From assembly GCA_030154385.1 (NCBI GenBank), contig JASKJZ010000141.1, forward strand, positions 1 through 6,692: 6,692 nt of DNA. The letters are read 5' to 3'. The position numbers were made by a program, and so were the translations under genes. Below are positions 5,246-6,692 of the stretch, piece by piece (the stretch's first letter is position 1; each line of letters opens with the position of its first letter). Below the pieces are notes generated by a model. That model was not told the origin of the DNA. It saw only the letters and a program-made list of their open reading frames with translations, and searched no databases. Source of the DNA: Clostridiales bacterium. Lineage in GTDB: Bacteria; Bacillota_A; Clostridia; Lachnospirales; Lachnospiraceae.

Positions 5246-6571
5246 ATGGAAGACGGTAATCCCTTGTGGTTAATCGGAGTTATTTTACTTTTGATTGCAG
5301 TGGAAGCAATTATTGTGAGTGCAAGGAGGGCTTTGTTATCGGTCAATGAAACAGGGATACGAAAGGAGTTAGAAGAGAACCATACCTTGGAAAAACAAAT
5401 AAAGCGTGTGCTCCTGATTTTAGATAAGGAGGATGCATATTTAAAAGCAGCACAGGTTGTAATCGGTGCAACCAATCTTATCATGGGTATTTTATTTGCA
5501 AGAGGACTGGTTTTGATCGGAATGATGATACCCAAAAGAGTAACAAGCTTGGTACTTCTTTTTTGTATCAGTGTTTGTTTGCTTTTGGTCATTATTTTAC
5601 TATCCTCTGTGATTCCAGAAAAACTTGCGATTCGAAATCCAAGGCAGATTGCGCTTAGTACTTCAAGGTTTTTTCAACTGTGTTATCTTATAACACTTCC
5701 CTTTGTTTATTTTTTGGACACGATAGCAAAGCTGATTTTTTGGGTGATTCGCATTAATCCAGATGATTTTTTAGATAATGTAACAGAAGATGAAATTATA
5801 TCGATTGTGAACGAGGGGTTCGAACAAGGTGTGTTGGAAGACAACGAAGTAGAAATGATCTCCAATATCATTGAATTAGATGATAAGGAAGTGCGCGATG
5901 TCATGACGAATCGAAGAAAGGTAGTCTCCATTGATGCAAAACTGACATTAAAAGAAGCGATGGAGTTCATGCTTGGTGAACGTTATACAAGATTTCCACT
6001 GTATGAGGACGAAAGAGATAATATTATAGGAATCCTTCACTTTAAGGATGTTACGCAGCATTATATCATGGGAGATAAGGATTCTATTTCGCTTCGTGAA
6101 ATTGCCAGAGAAGCATATTTTGTTCCAGATACGCAAAGTGTGGACACGCTCCTTGGCACGATGCAAAAAGATAAAATACATATGGCAATTGCGGTTGATG
6201 AATATGGACAAATGGCGGGGGTTGTTGCATTGGAAGACATCCTGGAAGAAATTGTTGGAAATATCATGGATGAATTTGACGAGGATGAACGAATGATTAT
6301 TAAGCAAGGAAACAGTCGCTTTATTATGCGTGGAATGGCAGCTCTTGAAGAAGTGGAGGATGAACTTGATATATCAATGCAACGTGAGGATTATGATATT
6401 GATACCTTGAATGGATTTTTAATTTCCTTTATTGGGCATTTACCAGCGGATGATGAAAAGCCAGTAATTCGTTATAAAGGGTATCGATTTCATGTATTAG
6501 AAGCAAAAAATAATATGATAAGGACAGTAAGAGTCGTACAGGAAAAGGAGTCTGTTAATAAGCCAGAGTAG
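5246..6571 (+). CDS. CNNM/CBS/CorC-domain membrane protein (hemolysin C family), probable divalent cation transport
   Basis: The 441-residue integral membrane protein has three parts. An N-terminal CNNM (DUF21) domain contains hydrophobic segments at about 6-26, 70-93, 100-124 and 142-169, and the family-like turn SSVIPEKLAIRNP (120-132). A pair of CBS domains follows at about 217-340, starting at RDVMTNRRKVVSID and ending in MAIAVDEYGQMAGVVALEDILEEIVGNI. The C-terminal CorC/HlyC transporter-associated domain covers about 353-434. Relatives such as MpfA in Staphylococcus and YhdP in Bacillus are linked to magnesium export and resistance. CBS pairs usually bind ATP or AMP and gate the channel. 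The old name hemolysin is misleading. ATG at 5246 follows AAAGGAG (5232-5238) by 7 bases. The gene is probably cotranscribed with mazF, but the exact ion cannot be told from sequence. Confidence 0.92.
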   Translation: MEDGNPLWLIGVILLLIAVEAIIVSARRALLSVNETGIRKELEENHTLEKQIKRVLLILDKEDAYLKAAQVVIGATNLIMGILFARGLVLIGMMIPKRVTSLVLLFCISVCLLLVIILLSSVIPEKLAIRNPRQIALSTSRFFQLCYLITLPFVYFLDTIAKLIFWVIRINPDDFLDNVTEDEIISIVNEGFEQGVLEDNEVEMISNIIELDDKEVRDVMTNRRKVVSIDAKLTLKEAMEFMLGERYTRFPLYEDERDNIIGILHFKDVTQHYIMGDKDSISLREIAREAYFVPDTQSVDTLLGTMQKDKIHMAIAVDEYGQMAGVVALEDILEEIVGNIMDEFDEDERMIIKQGNSRFIMRGMAALEEVEDELDISMQREDYDIDTLNGFLISFIGHLPADDEKPVIRYKGYRFHVLEAKNNMIRTVRVVQEKESVNKPE

Positions 6572-6585
6572 ATGAGGGTGTTTAC

Positions 6586-6692
6586 ATGCACGAGGGAAAA
6601 AGGATTTGTTTTGTATGTATCTTTGTGTGGGCAGTGTTTTTTTTGGTGCGAAAGGAGATTGTTTTTGCAAGCGAAGTAAGGGAAGAAAAAAA
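6586..6692 (+). CDS. N-terminus of a secreted or membrane-anchored protein (3' truncated by window)
   Basis: ATG at 6586 follows GAGGG (6574-6578) by 7 bases and starts 14 bases after the stop of the CBS-domain gene, so it is probably in the same operon. The 35 visible residues start MHEGKRICFVCIFVWAVF. A basic N-terminus is followed by a hydrophobic core (about residues 7-21), then RKEIVFASEVREEK. VFA followed by SE is a plausible signal peptidase I site near residue 29, although the internal RKE is unusual within a signal peptide, so an uncleaved anchor is also possible. The first bases of the mature part are Lys/Glu-rich. Family and function cannot be judged from this fragment. Confidence 0.75.
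   Translation, partial: MHEGKRICFVCIFVWAVFFLVRKEIVFASEVREEK

Noticed and set aside
5191..6307. Reverse-strand open frames inside mazF and the CBS-domain gene, and a + strand frame at 6048-6296
   Set aside because: They lie inside a clear CNNM/CBS coding region and show no independent protein-like features.

Overview
The window looks like a chromosomal segment of a low-GC, Gram-positive anaerobe of the Clostridia, most likely Lachnospiraceae. This rests on AT-rich coding sequence, strong GGAG-type ribosome binding sites, a Rex redox repressor, and the gene order rex - acpS - nnr - alr - mazF. The taxonomic placement is inferred from gene content, not from a database match. All recognised genes lie on the + strand.

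Positions 2-166 hold the 3' end of an unrecognised gene, closed by a hairpin terminator (about 171-210). A perfect-consensus promoter (TTGACA, 17 bp, TATAAT) then starts a tightly packed operon. It contains rex (292-966), a predicted coiled-coil protein of unknown function that overlaps rex by 38 bases (929-1558), acpS (1555-1932, ATGA overlap), nnr (1949-3463) and alr (3447-4637, 17-base overlap). The operon joins sensing of the NADH/NAD ratio (Rex), repair of damaged NAD(P)HX (Nnr), activation of acyl carrier protein (AcpS) and D-alanine supply for the cell wall (Alr). A promoter-overlapping inverted repeat could be a Rex operator, which would make the operon autoregulated, but its spacing is not canonical.

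The 217-base gap after alr (4638-4854) is the most unusual part. It contains a 54-base stem-loop, then a 12-base direct repeat (AAAACATGAAAA, twice, 67 bases apart). A segment between the two copies can pair with either of them, giving two mutually exclusive hairpins. The gap also holds a 44-codon open frame without a ribosome binding site and a good -10 box for the next gene. It may be a dispersed structured repeat, a regulatory leader, or both.

Downstream come a mazF/ndoA-type mRNA interferase (4855-5229, TTG start) with no recognisable antitoxin gene beside it, a CNNM/CBS/CorC-type membrane protein probably involved in divalent cation transport (5246-6571), and the start of a gene for a secreted or membrane-anchored protein (6586 to the window edge). 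No phage, insertion sequence, CRISPR array, tRNA or rRNA was seen. Most of the window is ordinary core genome. The alr-mazF gap and the solitary toxin are the places worth a closer look.
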